NCBI RefSeq assembly: GCF_024868665.1 | Contig: NC_079898.1 | Location: 11,159,458 to 11,223,457 of the forward strand | Direction of reading: 5' to 3' | DNA: 64,000 bases | Source of the DNA: Triplophysa rosa | Taxonomy: Eukaryota > Chordata > Actinopteri > Cypriniformes > Nemacheilidae | In this document: positions 26,191 through 38,700 of the stretch, piece after piece | How the letters are laid out: each line of letters opens with the position of its first letter | How positions within the stretch are numbered: the stretch's first letter is position 1 | Notes under the pieces: generated by a model | What the model saw: the letters and a program-made list of their open reading frames with translations, nothing else | Database searches by the model: none | Told to the model about the DNA's origin: nothing | Translations under genes and position numbers: made by a program

Positions 26191-28184
26191 GTTAAGTCCA
26201 GTGTTGTGCAAGTTACTTCCAAACTGTAATACATTACAGATTACTTTTTACTCTTATTTAAAAGTAATCCCTTACCTTACAATATTACCGTCTCAGAATT
26301 GTAATACGTTACATGACTCCTGTATTACTTTTGAGTTACTTTCACCAAAATAACTACAGAAGTAGAACTTAACATTCTAAAATAAGTCTTTGAATTTTTG
26401 TAATTTCAAAATACAAAATACTTTTTGCCAATCAACCTCTTTAGACTGCTGATTTCTTGAATTAACTAGGCTATACACAAATAAATACAAAAAAATACTA
26501 GATTAAATGCATTTAAATTAAAATAATAGTATTTTGTATTTCAAATGGATGTACTGTATTTGAAACACTGCCCATCCATGCAGTCTAATAAGAAGGTTGA
26601 TTGGCAAAAAGTATTTTAGTTTGAAAATACTAAGATTAAACACATTTAAATACAAAATACAATTAATTTTTTCAAAGGTATTTAAATACAAAATAGTCCC
26701 ATCCCATCACTGAACTAGATTATATAGAATTCTAGCTAGTCATTGTGTAAAAGTTAGCATACCTTGTCATTGCTGGTCACACGGATCTTGCTAACTAGCT
26801 TCCTGAAAGCAGCCCAATGACCCCTCAAAACCCGCCCAAAGGGAATGAAAACTAGCCCAATTATTTTCCGGTGTCAAATCAAAGTTAACAACTGCCAAAA
26901 GACGTTTCTATTGCTATATTTACTTATCTGAATGGTTTCCTAGGTATTGTATATATTTTTTGTTCTGATGAACTCAAAATACATTTTGGGGATTTAGGAA
27001 AGCAAACAATTCTGGGTCACCTTTGACTACCATTATAATTTTTTCTGCTATGGTAGTCAATGATGCCAAGGAATTTTCAGTTGCTAACATTCTACCAAAT
27101 ATCTTTGTGTTCAACCGAACAAAGAAATTTATACAGGTTTGGAACAACTAGAGGGTGAGTAATCCATAACAGAATTTTCATTTTTGGGTGGAGTGTCCCA
27201 TATTAAAAAAGATCCCATGTGTGCTCGAGGCCACGCACGGAAATGGACGAGAAACGTGTTTTCTCTTCGTAAGACATGCAAAAACTTGCTGAAGAAATAA
27301 GCATGGTTAAATATATTGCATATGTATAATGTGTACAAGCACGTCAATGTTTTAGTTGTTCTAGACTGTAGCGCTGCTCAAACGTGATATTTGGCAGCCG
27401 GAAGAATCAACTGTTGAACACTCACGCGTGATTTCTTTCATTGTGCAACGTGACATGCACCTTAATACGAAACATTGGTAAAAACATAATTCGGATGCAT
27501 TGTCTAATACCACCGCTATATTTTCCTCTTTGGTTGAGCTGAGCTCCCGCGTCCCTCCCTGTACTGTAGCCTGCCTGTCAGACACTCGTTCCCCCACACT
27601 TTAGAGAACGGGCCGGTCCTGGAGTTTCATCAGAGTATGAATACACATTAAGAATCTCATCAATTAACATTTATCCTTAGAATATAAATAAACATTTTGG
27701 CGGCCGCAGTACATTATGAAAGTAGCCCAAAAACCCGCAACCAACCCATCTCCACAATCTCCATAATTTTTCCCGCAACTGCATTTTCAAAATAACCCAA
27801 TTGTGCGGGAAAACCGCGACCTTGGCAACACTGGCGCTAGGGCTTACAGCGAACCGGGCGGGGCCAATAGCCTCGGACCTCGAGCTCACAGACTGAAATC
27901 ATGCCGCGTACAATACAAAATACAAAGTTCCACCAGCCAGAGGGAGATGAATGACACCACACGCGTCTATTCACGAACAGGAAATAGAACTTACTTACTT
28001 TTTGATTTGTTAATGTCTCGCGGGCGAAATGTTTGTTGTAACGCAAGCATTACTGAACATGTACCGAGTAAAATATTACTGAAAATTGATTAGTAATGCC
28101 TTACACTACTGCGTTACAGCTAAAAGTATTTTGTACTGTAATGCATTACTTTTGTAACGCATTACTCCCAACACTGGTTAAGTC
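26191..28184. mobile_element. 1978-bp hAT-type element with perfect 8-bp target duplication, composite interior
   Basis: GTTAAGTC at 26191-26198 is repeated exactly at 28177-28184. The element between them starts CAGTGTTGTGCAAGTTACTT and ends AACGCATTACTCCCAACACTG, so the terminal CAGTGTTG is inverted. Both ends are built of GTAATnCATTAC-like blocks, typical of a widespread fish hAT family. No transposase was found. The interior is a patchwork: an inverted repeat at 26402-26449 against 26580-26629, the right half of a GGGATAGTTCACCC-family MITE at about 27000-27195, and a CpG-rich part at 27800-27910. It is non-autonomous. Confidence 0.9.
26402..26629. repeat. Inverted repeat (48-50 bp arms, about 130-bp loop) inside the hAT element
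   Basis: The left arm contains ACTTTTTGCCAATCAACCT and AGACTGC. The right arm has the complement in reverse order, GCAGTCT and AGGTTGATTGGCAAAAAGT. It looks like the fold-back ends of another small element carried inside the larger one. Confidence 0.7.
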
Positions 28185-28230
28185 TACTTCGAAGACGTGT
28201 GTGTGCATGGAGCTCCCTTTAAGCTAGACA

Positions 28231-29602
28231 TATAAAACCAGTGGCGGTTCTAGACTACTGTAACTGGGGGGGCCAGGCAGGGGCCACTTATGCTTTTAGG
28301 GAGCACACTAACATGTGTCATGATTAATTTTCAGTCATTTTTCATTGTCATGTATTACTGTTTTCTCTAAGCAAACTAATAAGCTAATAAAACAAGTTCA
28401 GCTCAAATTAATGTTCCATGGTCATTTATTTCACAACACATTGTATATAGTCAAAATAACAATGACAACAATAATAACATTTAGGCACTTTTCTGCATCT
28501 TAAATGTACATACATGAATGAAAAACTACTCACAAACAAGATATCCAAAAATCAACTTAAGCAGTCATCTAAACATGAGTCACATTATCGGGTATTTTCT
28601 TTACACAAAGAAAAAAAACATGAATTTCAAAATTTTCACATGTGATATATGTGGTTTTGGCACACTTTCATGTGAATGCCATGTTAACTAAATACTCATG
28701 TAAAAACTCATGTTTTTCACATGGAATTTCAGGGTTACAAAAGTTGTCTCTCTGCACAACTAAACCACCTCGCTGATGGGTCCTCTGTTCTATTGGACTT
28801 TCTTCATTCTCTAAGCTTTTGTGCATTTCTGACTCTTTTTCAGAAGTATCTTCTTTCTCCAGCCTTGACTGTCTATTATCTATGGTTTTCTTATTAAAAA
28901 AGGACATTATGTCCTTAGAATTTTTCTCTTCATTTTAACTGCAAATGGAAAATTATGAAAATGAAACCTAAATCTCGACTCTCAAATACACCACAAGTAA
29001 TATACAGGACAGTATAGAATAAACTGTATTGATTACTTGAACTCTTGAACTTGCTAATTCCTTGGGAATGACAGACCATTTATTTTAATAATAAGTCAAA
29101 AGTGCATTTTATCAAACATTCACCCCAATAAATGTAAGTTGCATTTGATCTCATTTCATTAAACAAATAAAATTTCTTTAGTGCGTTACGCGTTCTCTGG
29201 CAGCAGCTGATTCTTTGTATAACACGAGTCACGACTGCTTTATATGTAGATTTAACATGCGCAACACCGGAAAATATAGTTCAGTATTTTAATATGATGT
29301 GTAAATGATATGCATTTTAGTTATATTTTTACAAAATATTTCCATTACCTGTATGATGTAGACGTAATCTTGCTGAAAGCACACAGACTCAACATTGTTT
29401 GCGTCTTGCTTGCGTAATCTTCCTTTTGGCACACAAGCAACATTACTGCCACTCGCAGGCCAAACTGTGCATTGCACCCGAAATTGCTCGCTTGTGGTAA
29501 AAAATTCCAGAAACGATTCCAGAATTAGGGGGGTGGCAAATGTGCTGACACAGGGGCACTGGCCCCCTCTGCCCCCCCCCCAGAACCGCCCCTGTATAAA
29601 AC
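28231..29602. mobile_element. 1356-bp hAT-type element with perfect 8-bp target duplication
   Basis: TATAAAAC at 28231-28238 and at 29595-29602 flanks a unit that starts CAGTGGCGGTTCTAGA and ends CCAGAACCGCCCCTG, an inverted repeat with few mismatches. Sub-terminal parts are rich in GGGGGCCAG and CCCCCTCTGCCCCC. On the - strand a frame at 28907-28668 reads MSFFNKK and then a charged Lys/Glu/Ser-rich region. It could be the start of a hAT transposase, but no zinc-finger or dimerisation motif can be shown. The element sits only 46 bp from the target duplication of the preceding hAT element. Confidence 0.88.
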
Positions 29603-30279
29603 AGCATTTTCACAGCAAAATCACAAATGTACTTTACTATCTAGCATCTTACAGGTTAACTATACGCTACAGCACTTTTACAAATGCGACTGCAACGCAA
29701 AGAAAAGCGTTGTTGGCTAGTAATACTCACATTTGATAACACCTGCCTCGCAGTTCTACCCCATGCTCCTGTATGAACTTATCCTGTCCCGTGGGCTCAT
29801 GGGATAGAGAAGTATCCCAAGTATCTGTCTCACCTTGAGTTTATATCGTTTAAGTTAAGACATTATTTTATTAGCATATTGTTAGAACTGTGCTTTTGTG
29901 GTTATGTTCAGCATTATTTCGCATAAATTTGATTCCTATGTAAATGCATTTATGCCGCTTTATAGAGCTGCATTAATGGTGTAAATACACATTTGTGCCG
30001 CTTCAGATTCGGTTTCTGTGCCGCCTTTGCTGTGTAAAGAGGCCAAGGTTGAAATCAATTCTTACATTAATATTATATTCATGTTTATTATAATAATTAT
30101 TATTATAATATTTTACTTTATCTACATATTATCTGATACTATGAATAGTATTAATGCTAAAAACTATTATAATTTAAATAAACAAACCATACAGTAATTT
30201 TACAGGAAATACGTGAACATCCAAATAGGCAAATGTTGTTAAATATCACAGAAAAATTAAGCAATTTTGCCAAAAACTA
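29603..30279. other. Non-coding AT-rich DNA
   Basis: A CTGTGTAAAGAGGCC motif at about 30029 looks like an isolated transposon end. Apart from that, nothing is recognisable. Confidence 0.35.
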
Positions 30280-30686
30280 CACTGTAAAACTTTGCTGTAT
30301 AGTTTGCAGCAGGTTTGCCAGTAACTTACTGTAGATTTAATTACTTTAGTACTGTTTTCAATTTGAGTTAAACTTTACTTTAACCAAAATTAAAACACTT
30401 TGACTTTTAGATTCAAAATGAGAAAGAGACTGGTTTCATTACTGGCATTAGCACAGCAACACTGCAAAAATGGCGTTTTTTATAACCATTTTTGTCTTCT
30501 AGTAAAAATATTGAAAACTTCTTAAATTACGATGCATTTACATAACAAGAAAATTGACCAAAGACATTTAGTCTTGTTTCATGAAAGAAAATATAAGAAA
30601 TAGGTTGTTTAAAACAAAATTATAAATTAAATCTACAGTAAGTTACTGGCAAACCTGCTTCAAAACAACAGCAAAGTTTTACAGTG
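30280..30686. mobile_element. 407-bp MITE flanked by TA, just upstream of the gfra4 D1 exon
   Basis: It starts CACTGTAAAACTTTGCTGTA and ends CAGCAAAGTTTTACAGTG, with TA on each side (30278-30279 and 30687-30688). A second inverted block, GGTTTGCCAGTAACTTACTG with AGATTTAAT, lies just inside each end. The middle contains CACTGCAAAAATGGCG. No frame of note. A TA duplication and inverted ends suggest a Tc1/mariner-type non-autonomous element. Its right end is 239 bp from the exon start at 30926. Confidence 0.85.
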
Positions 30687-30925
30687 TACATACAACATCT
30701 GTGTAATTAAAACACAAAAACTGTCATTTCTACCGAAACCTTATGAAATGCAATAAATCATTTGAGATGTTGCGGAATTACACTGTTTATACATTGTTAG
30801 TTACTGTTACTGTTAGCAGACAAATTAAATATATTTGAGTTTATTCTAAACAAGAAGTCTTTCTGTTTGGTGTTGTGTAATGAATGACAGATCTATATTA
30901 TGTCCTGTATATGATCTGTGTGCAG

Positions 30926-31204
30926 GGCTCCCATGGCTGGTGTTGGGTGGCAGATGGGACTGTCTGACAGCGGGGGATTCGTGCTCCAGTGATGAGGCGT
31001 GCAGCCCGCGCTTGAGAACACTGCGGCAGTGCGTCGCCGGCGGGGGGAGCGTGAAGCTGGGACCAGGGGCCCGTAACCACTGTGAGAATGCAGTGACGGC
31101 CCTCCTCTCCAGCCCCCTGCATCGGTGCCAATGCAAACGGGGCATGAAGAGAGAAAAGAACTGCCTTAGCATATATTGGAGCCTAAAGCAGTCAGTATTG
31201 CACG
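30926..31204 (+). CDS. gfra4: gfra4 exon: D1 cysteine-rich domain
   Basis: The acceptor is TGTGTGCAG at 30925 and the donor is GTGAGA from 31205. The exon begins at codon position 2 and ends at position 1. It encodes [19 protein letters not shown], then [11 protein letters not shown], then [18 protein letters not shown]. The TLRQCVAG and C-x-C-KRGMK-x-E-x-x-C-L-x-IYW signatures are those of D1 in GFRA1 and GFRA2. Upstream of the acceptor the open frame continues by chance for 15 codons. D1 is lost in mammalian GFRA4 and is thought to stabilise ligand binding rather than to be essential. Confidence 0.92.
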
Positions 31205-32678
31205 GTGAGACACATCATTCCTTATTCATACGCATGTCCTTATACTAATTGTTCGTAACAACTCGCAAAATACCCACTCACACATTGATGCAATTATAAG
31301 TTGTACTACTTACACCCATGCTGTCCCCAGAAAGCACTCCAATGGATGCTAATTAGACACCACATTTTAATATGCTAACCAGTTTGGCATTATGGAAACG
31401 TTACTTCAAACTGAACTTTTACCTGTGACACTCTCATTAATTCAGAGTCACAAAATACTGTTACCATAGCCACAAAAACACCGTTCATGTATGTTTACAG
31501 GGCTGAGCCTGGTGGAGAATTACCCCTATGAGCCTGTTGAGCGAGGCTTTGATTACGTTCGCCTGGCCTCCATAGCTGCAGGTCAGTGATTTGCACAGAC
31601 ACACAATGTTGATTGACTATGAACATTTGGAATTGATCACGATGTGTTTTGTTGCTTCTGTGCCGTGCATTAGCAGTTAAGAGTTATTAATAGGGCAGAG
31701 CTCAATAGCTCACAACAAAACACGACTGCTTTGTTTAATGTACTTGGATATAACATAGATTGTTGTTTGCAGTGCTTATGAACTTGCACTATGTGTCGCT
31801 CCCTCAAAGTGAAGCAATGCATTATCGGTCAAAAAAAATTATGTGAAAACTCAAATAAGACCAAGCCACAAAAAAGCCTTCGATACAGTGGCCTGGACTC
31901 AAAAGAATACATATGACTAACAAAATGTATGCATGGTTTGGGTATACAGTAAATAAACAGCAAACCAAGCTGGTTGCATTTTGAAGAAATAAAGCTCTTT
32001 TCATTCAAATCATTAAAAAATATATGTTGGGTTATTTAAAAAATAGATACAGTTAAAAGTTAGACAAAAATTTTAATGGATGTCAATGGAACATGTCTTT
32101 GAATAATTTGATGCACCTGTGGTTATGCTTTGAGGCAACTTGCTTCATATATTGACTTAAAATAACCCTGTAAATAAAAAAAGTAATTAATTAATTGCAA
32201 GTAATTGCTGTTACTAACATCATTTGTCTAGCAGTTTGATATTTTGTATCCTTTTTTTAATTACTAGTTTGTTGTCCTGTTTTTTGTTTTTTTATGTACA
32301 GCACTTTGGTCAACCAATGGTTGTTTTTAAATGTGCTATATAAATAAATAAATAAAAATAATGCAATTGAAAAAACCTTACATTGGCCAACAAGTGTCCA
32401 AAATTGTCATACCTTACAGTATGTTGGCTCAGAGATGTAGTTTGATTCTTCTAATCTAATCGTGGCCCTTCAATTTTTCATCTCTCTCCCTTCTCATTAT
32501 GTTCACTCAAAATAGCAGCGGACCAAGTTTAGAAACTTATTTTTGGAGAAGACACAGGACTAAAACTGTCAGTTTCTCAGCCTCAGTTTATGGGGTGCTT
32601 AAGGCATGAGCTGAATTTTATAGACCCCGAGGGAAGCACATAATGATCCATTTACTCATCATCTCTGTCTCTCACACA

Positions 32679-32709
<31 letters not shown>

Positions 32710-35700
32710 TCGAGTCCAAGCAGATACACATAAAATAATGTTTAAACTCGAGGGGAAAGAACAGAAGCGATTTCCTCTAAGTAATGAAAGTAATTTGAAT
32801 GTCGGTCATTCATGCATGACTTTTAATGATGGCTGTTCTCAACTTTCAAACACTGCAAACGTTTAACAAGCTGACTCGGTACAGACAACAAAAATCAAAC
32901 AGAAGTGTAGACACAGAGAAGGGGAAGGTGGAGAGAACAAGAGGGAGAGAGAGAGAAATGCATACAAGAATGCTTTTGTGATCTATAAAAACAACAGTTA
33001 AGAAACTGAGAAAGAAACTGTGAGATGTGAGAAGTTAATTCATTTCATTCTTGACATTATAATGACCTTGCACAAGCTGTTCTGCCAGGTTTCACAGTTT
33101 CAATTTAAAGGGCTCACTTATACAAACATTATTTTCTGACTTATCTTATTACATTTTTATTCACTGTTCTAAACAAATTATATTTAACTTAAAAAAATAC
33201 TACAATACTTTTTAAAATCTGAGTGCATAAAACATTTGGTGTCCAGAATACTGACTGCGTATTGATCACAAGCTCTTACTTTAAAGTGAAAAGAAAGAAA
33301 GAAAATATCAGAGTGAAAGAATCGGGGTATTGTAAAAGATGTAGAGGAGGAGATGAGGAATCACAGATGACAGTATGAAGGGGCAGTGGTTAAAAAAAGT
33401 TTATGAGGAAGAGAGAGAGACAGAGAGAGCTGTAAGGAGTGTAATGCTGGCAGGTTCTCTGTGGCCCACATTAGTGTGATATGAAAAATGAAGCACCAGC
33501 AGCAGTCGGTCTCAGCTGGGACCTGCTCTGGGATAGAGACCAGACTCATTCAACTTTCATTCTCTCTCATGTTCTATTCATTAGCAGCACACATGGACCA
33601 TACAGACCTCACATCCACTTAAACCAAACGAACTCAGATCTTTGTTAGGATGGGAGAGAAAGCGTGTGAAGCCTAAATCCTCATTAGGACAATGAGCAAA
33701 AAGAACACCTGCCAAAATGTAATTGTTACTGCAGGGGCACAACCGAGACTAAATTAGAGGGCTTACAAGTAGATTGTATCAATTCATTGTCTAGTACAGG
33801 AATGAATGCTGCGTGAGATTGTAGGTGATGTAATTTTATGCAGACCAGCGTGGCAGGTGAAAAAAAAGAAATTTAATTGCTTTGTAGTTACTATGAAACT
33901 ATGGAGCTTTGAAGCTAGAAAAGGAAATGTGGGTGCTTGATGCTCTTTAATATGGTGTGAAAAATAGAAATATTCTTATTAGACAAATATCCTGAAAGAT
34001 GAAAATTTCATTTACTTCAATGCATACAAGTTGTTTCTGGGTCAAAGTGATTCCAAACCATGGAACAGGATACAAACATTGCGAAAAGATGTGTGTTTTA
34101 TCTTTCATGTCTGGTGAGCTAATCTGTCTGCTGAGCCATAATATATTTGAATGAATAATTATCCCACTACAGCGTTTTATTGCTATGATCAATAGCGAAT
34201 ATACCAGCCATAAAAAATAAACCTTACCGACTGCCACGACAGTTTAAGATCTGTGATATCACGAGAGTATCGCGTTCGTTTCAGCACTGGACAGCGACTG
34301 CGTCACTGCAGCGACAACAAAACTTTCCTTTGCATTTCCAAACAACACTCTCTCACCATTCAATCACAAATCTTCTCACTACTTCTCATTTCAGAGTCTG
34401 AGGTGGGCATGACAACCGTCAACCGTTGTTTGGACGCCGCCAAGGCCTGTAACGTCGACGAGACGTGTCAGAAGCTGCGAACGGAGTACGTGTCGGCGTG
34501 CATCGCCCCTTCAGCGCGAGCTGCACCCTGCAACCGCGTACGCTGTAACAAAGCACTGAGGAAATTCTTCGACCGCGTGCCGCCAGATTATACGCACGAG
34601 CTGCTCTTCTGTCCGTGTTCCGACACCGCATGCGCAGAGCGACGGCGCCAGACCATTGTTCCCGCGTGCTCGTATGAGGAGCGGGAAAAGCCGAATTGCC
34701 TGGCTCAGCTGCGGGTCTGCGAAGCCGACTACGTGTGCAAGTGGGTATTGTGTATGAAAATGACTAGTATTAAACGTAATCAGGTTATTTGAAAAGGTTG
34801 AAGATTGAATCAAGTTTTCAGTTGCTGCTTAAGGCAGCATGAAGGGTAGCTTTGAGACCCTAGTGCTCTAGAGAGAAATAGTAATGGTGCTCAAGTCATT
34901 TTATTTCTGCTTCAAAATAGTTTTATACCTTAAGAAATTAATAGTACTTTGAATAAATTTGTGCACTCCTTGTGAGAGGAGAAGCCTAATTTTGCATGGG
35001 GTTAAGTGGAAATGGTTGAGCCTATCTGGATTTCATGATTTAAAAATGTAAAACCACACATATCTACTATACACGAGCCTACCATAATATATCGAAATGA
35101 AATGTTTAAATGTTTGCAAGTGTATATTTACAATACAAAAAAATCTTTTAAAGGGATAGTTTACCCCAAAATAAAAATTCTGTCATTTATTCACCCTCAT
35201 GTTGTTCAAAACCTGTACAACTTTATTCTGTGGAACACAAGTTATATTTTGTATATGTCCATCCATACAATGGAAGTCAAAGTTGGTTTGGTTCTTCGAT
35301 TCAAAATATCTCCTTTTGTCTTCTGCAGGCGAAAGAAAGTAAATGATGAAAGGTTTTTTATTTTGAGGTGAACTACCCTTTTTAAAGGCTGTCGATAGCA
35401 ATGTTTTTACCTCTAGAATGCTATTGTTGCCACATCTACCAGCTGCAAGCCAAACCCTTGAGCAAAACAAACAAAAATTGCTTTTTGCACACTGTGGTAT
35501 TCTATACTTATGTGACCAAAATAAGTATATGCGGAGTGTAAGAGGTGCTTGATCTTCCAGTTTTTATCTCCATCCATTCACTGGAGACAAATAAGAGACC
35601 CAGAGACAGGAGATACAATAAACACACAGAGTCTTGCTGTAAGTCTGACAGCTGCAGTCATTTTAGGAGGCTCTCGATGGAGTTTGTGTGGTCATATTTG

Positions 35701-38700
35701 ATCCTCCTTCTTTTCACTTGACAAACACAGAGAACTTCATCTGTCTTACACACGCTCGGAACCAGCACGGCCGGCCTTCCGCTCCGCTGACACAAGACAT
35801 TAAACAAGAGGAGATCACTTACTGCCACAACAGCCAGTTAGCATAAGAAATCAGCAGGGAATGTGGGTAATTCCTCTGAGACTGATCTGCTTCACTGATT
35901 GATCAGTGACCAGAGGATTGGAAGTATGTGACACGCATGCAAATCGTCCTGGCTGGCCACCACTGCTCTTTCCACCGGCCGGGTGTCTGGCGGTTATCCA
36001 GAAGTCTGAATTGCAGTCTTGTATCTGATTAAAATGAGAGCAAGACGAATGGATCAGGAGAGTGTATTTGTGGGGGGGATTTGAACAGGAGAGAATGGAG
36101 TGGAGTTGTGTATTGGTGCGAAGCATTTCCTAAACAACACAGAGACGACAAAACAGAAGGGAATATGTCATTCTAACTACATTGTTGAAGGGAATGTGTT
36201 GTTTCTGAGTGTGTGTTTGAAGGCCTTGCCGACTGGCTGCATGATGGATGTCCTGTTGTGGTTCCCCCAGGTCTCGGTGGGCTCAGTTCCAGCATGACTG
36301 CCAACCCTCCGAGCTTACCGCCAGCGGCTGCCAGCAAGAAAATTATGGAGCCTGCCTTGTTGCATACACCGGCCTGATAGGTGAGAGCTCTTACCTGGCT
36401 TATCGCATACAGCAGTCAGATAGATTAGAATGTTATCTCGCTGCAATTCTGCACAGACAGGTGGAATTTCTGGGAGGAGGGACCATTGTACCATCACTCA
36501 AATATTTGCTGTTGTAATAATTCCTGATCAATAATGCATGTGATGTAAACCTTTCTAAAAAAGATCACTTACCAAATCTACATCCCAGGAGATTTATACA
36601 TGTGCGGCAATAAAACGATATTCCAAGTATTCTAAAGGCATATCATAACTGTATGTGAGAAGCAGAAACTTACTGTAAGTCAAAATTCAATAATTTATAT
36701 TCTATTTTGTTTTCAGTTTTTCTTTAAATAAGACGAATTAAAGGGATAGTTCACCCAAAAATGAAAATTCTGTCATGAATTACTCACTCTCTAGTTGTTC
36801 CAAACCTGTATACATTTCTTTGATTGGTTAAACACAGAGAAACATATTTGGACAAATTCTTGTAACCAAACAGTTCTTGGACCCCATTGACTACCATAGT
36901 AGGAAAAAATGACAATGGTAGTCAAAAGTGCCCCAGAACTGGTTGCTGTCGTACATTCTTCAAAATATCTTCTTTTGTGTTCAACAGAGCAAAACAAAAT
37001 ATAAAGGAATTTTTCCTACTATGGTAGACAATGGGGTCCAAGAACTGTTTGGTTACAAACATTCTTCCAAATATCTTTCTCGGTGTTCATCAGAACAAAG
37101 AAATTTATACAGATTTGGAACAACTCAAAAGTGAGTAAATGATGACAGAATTTGTATTTTTGTGTGATCTATCCCTTTAAGAGACACAACCTCTTAAAGT
37201 GTTGTGTAGAAGTGTGCCGAGTAATACTACCACTACTGTAAAACCATTTTAGAGAAGATGCATTTCATCCCCTTTAAAGTATTGCACATCAAAGCACAGC
37301 TTTTCTAACACATTCTCTAACCTCAAGTCACATGCTGTGAGCTATATTCCTGTTATGCATAATATGTAAGACTATGTTTGTATTGCAATAATAGGTGATA
37401 CTGTAGATACTGTATTTAGCTGTGTCAGCTGTCCGTTAGGAGGATGTGGATTTTTGGATTCTTGTGCAATTTAAATGTTTCTCTATTAAAATACACAGAC
37501 GTGGTATCAGGTCTGGTGACCGATTTTGTGAACTTCATCTAACTGATTCTAAACACAATAACAACATCTTATATAAAGACCCCTAAGAAACAATTGGGGT
37601 CTGATCATGATCTGCTGGATCACAATCAGGGTTCCATAAAATGGACTACAGTAGTTAAGTCATTCAAGCCACAGACTAGTTGATCTTGAAAATAGGTACT
37701 TCCAAATGAGACACAGGGATACAGAGAACAAGAGAAGAGTTCATGGCATTAAAATCCGGGTAAAGTGCCATTAAAATATGTGTTCTGAGTTTGTCACACA
37801 ACAGAAAAGTGTGTTATTAACCACCCAGCCAAATTTGAATGAAGAAAAAAACATCCAAGTAAATAAAATAAGTTATCAAAATCTTGGAAAAATAAGCAGG
37901 ACTCTATGCTCTCAAACGCTGGGGGCGTGTCCGCTGTTGGCGCTGAAGCCACGCCCACTCGCGTCGTTCAACCTGAGTCCCCAGTAGGCTACATGTGAAG
38001 ATTTTTATGGGAGGATTTGAATTCAAACACGTGAGATATTCATCAATAGATAATCACTGAAGCACGTCGCAATCACACGCAGTGACCCTCCTCCTGTTCA
38101 CGTTTTTCCCCTCCATCCATTCGCATCTGCTTCACCGTTTGCTCATTCCTTGGCGTAAGATTTGTTTAGTTGGGAAGAGTGAGAGCGTTAGAGAGTCTGA
38201 AAGTGTATTGGTGAGAGCTTGCAACCCTGAGCTCGTGATTGAGCACACGCCTGATGCTAGGCACTCTAGTGATAGGGGAGGGGCCATGCATGCTCGGACG
38301 CTCCATTGCATCATCGATCCCCCGTTTTAGCCCCGCCCAAAAAATCCTGAACAGAGAATGGGTGAAAAACTGTTTAACGGTTTAACTCCACAAGTCCACG
38401 AGTCTTTGTAATGTGTTTCAGCAATACATTTCTAACATCTATAATGTGTTTAGAAACAATTCTCAGAATCCTCTTTACCCGGACTTTAATGAATGCGTGA
38501 GTCATTGAAAGAGATAGGACCGAAAAGAGAGAGAGACACACACACACCAAGCACTCAGCTTTAGCTGTTAGTCATTACAGCAGTATTTTCCAAGAGCAGT
38601 TGTGAAGATGCACTTTTGTGTTGTGGGACAAAAGAAATCAATGTGTTTAAACGGGCCCCTATCAGACCATAGAGCCATAGAGTGTAGCACCCCCACTTTT

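Larger units (their letters stand above)
31582..34394 (+). other. gfra4 intron between linker and D2 exons
   Basis: Non-coding. It holds a LINE-like tail near 32276-32362, a CA microsatellite at 32673-32709 and purine-rich stretches (GAGAGA near 32940 and 33410). The 3' end has a good polypyrimidine tract, CACTACTTCTCATTTCAG. Confidence 0.7.

Noticed and set aside
24171..30045. Inverted GGC(G/C)TCTTTACACAG motifs that might bound one large transposon containing both hAT elements
   Set aside because: The motifs are short and imperfect, no target duplication is visible, and about 6 kb separates them.
34419..34813. Minus-strand frames of 70 and 100 codons
   Set aside because: Antisense shadows of the GC-rich gfra4 D2 exon.
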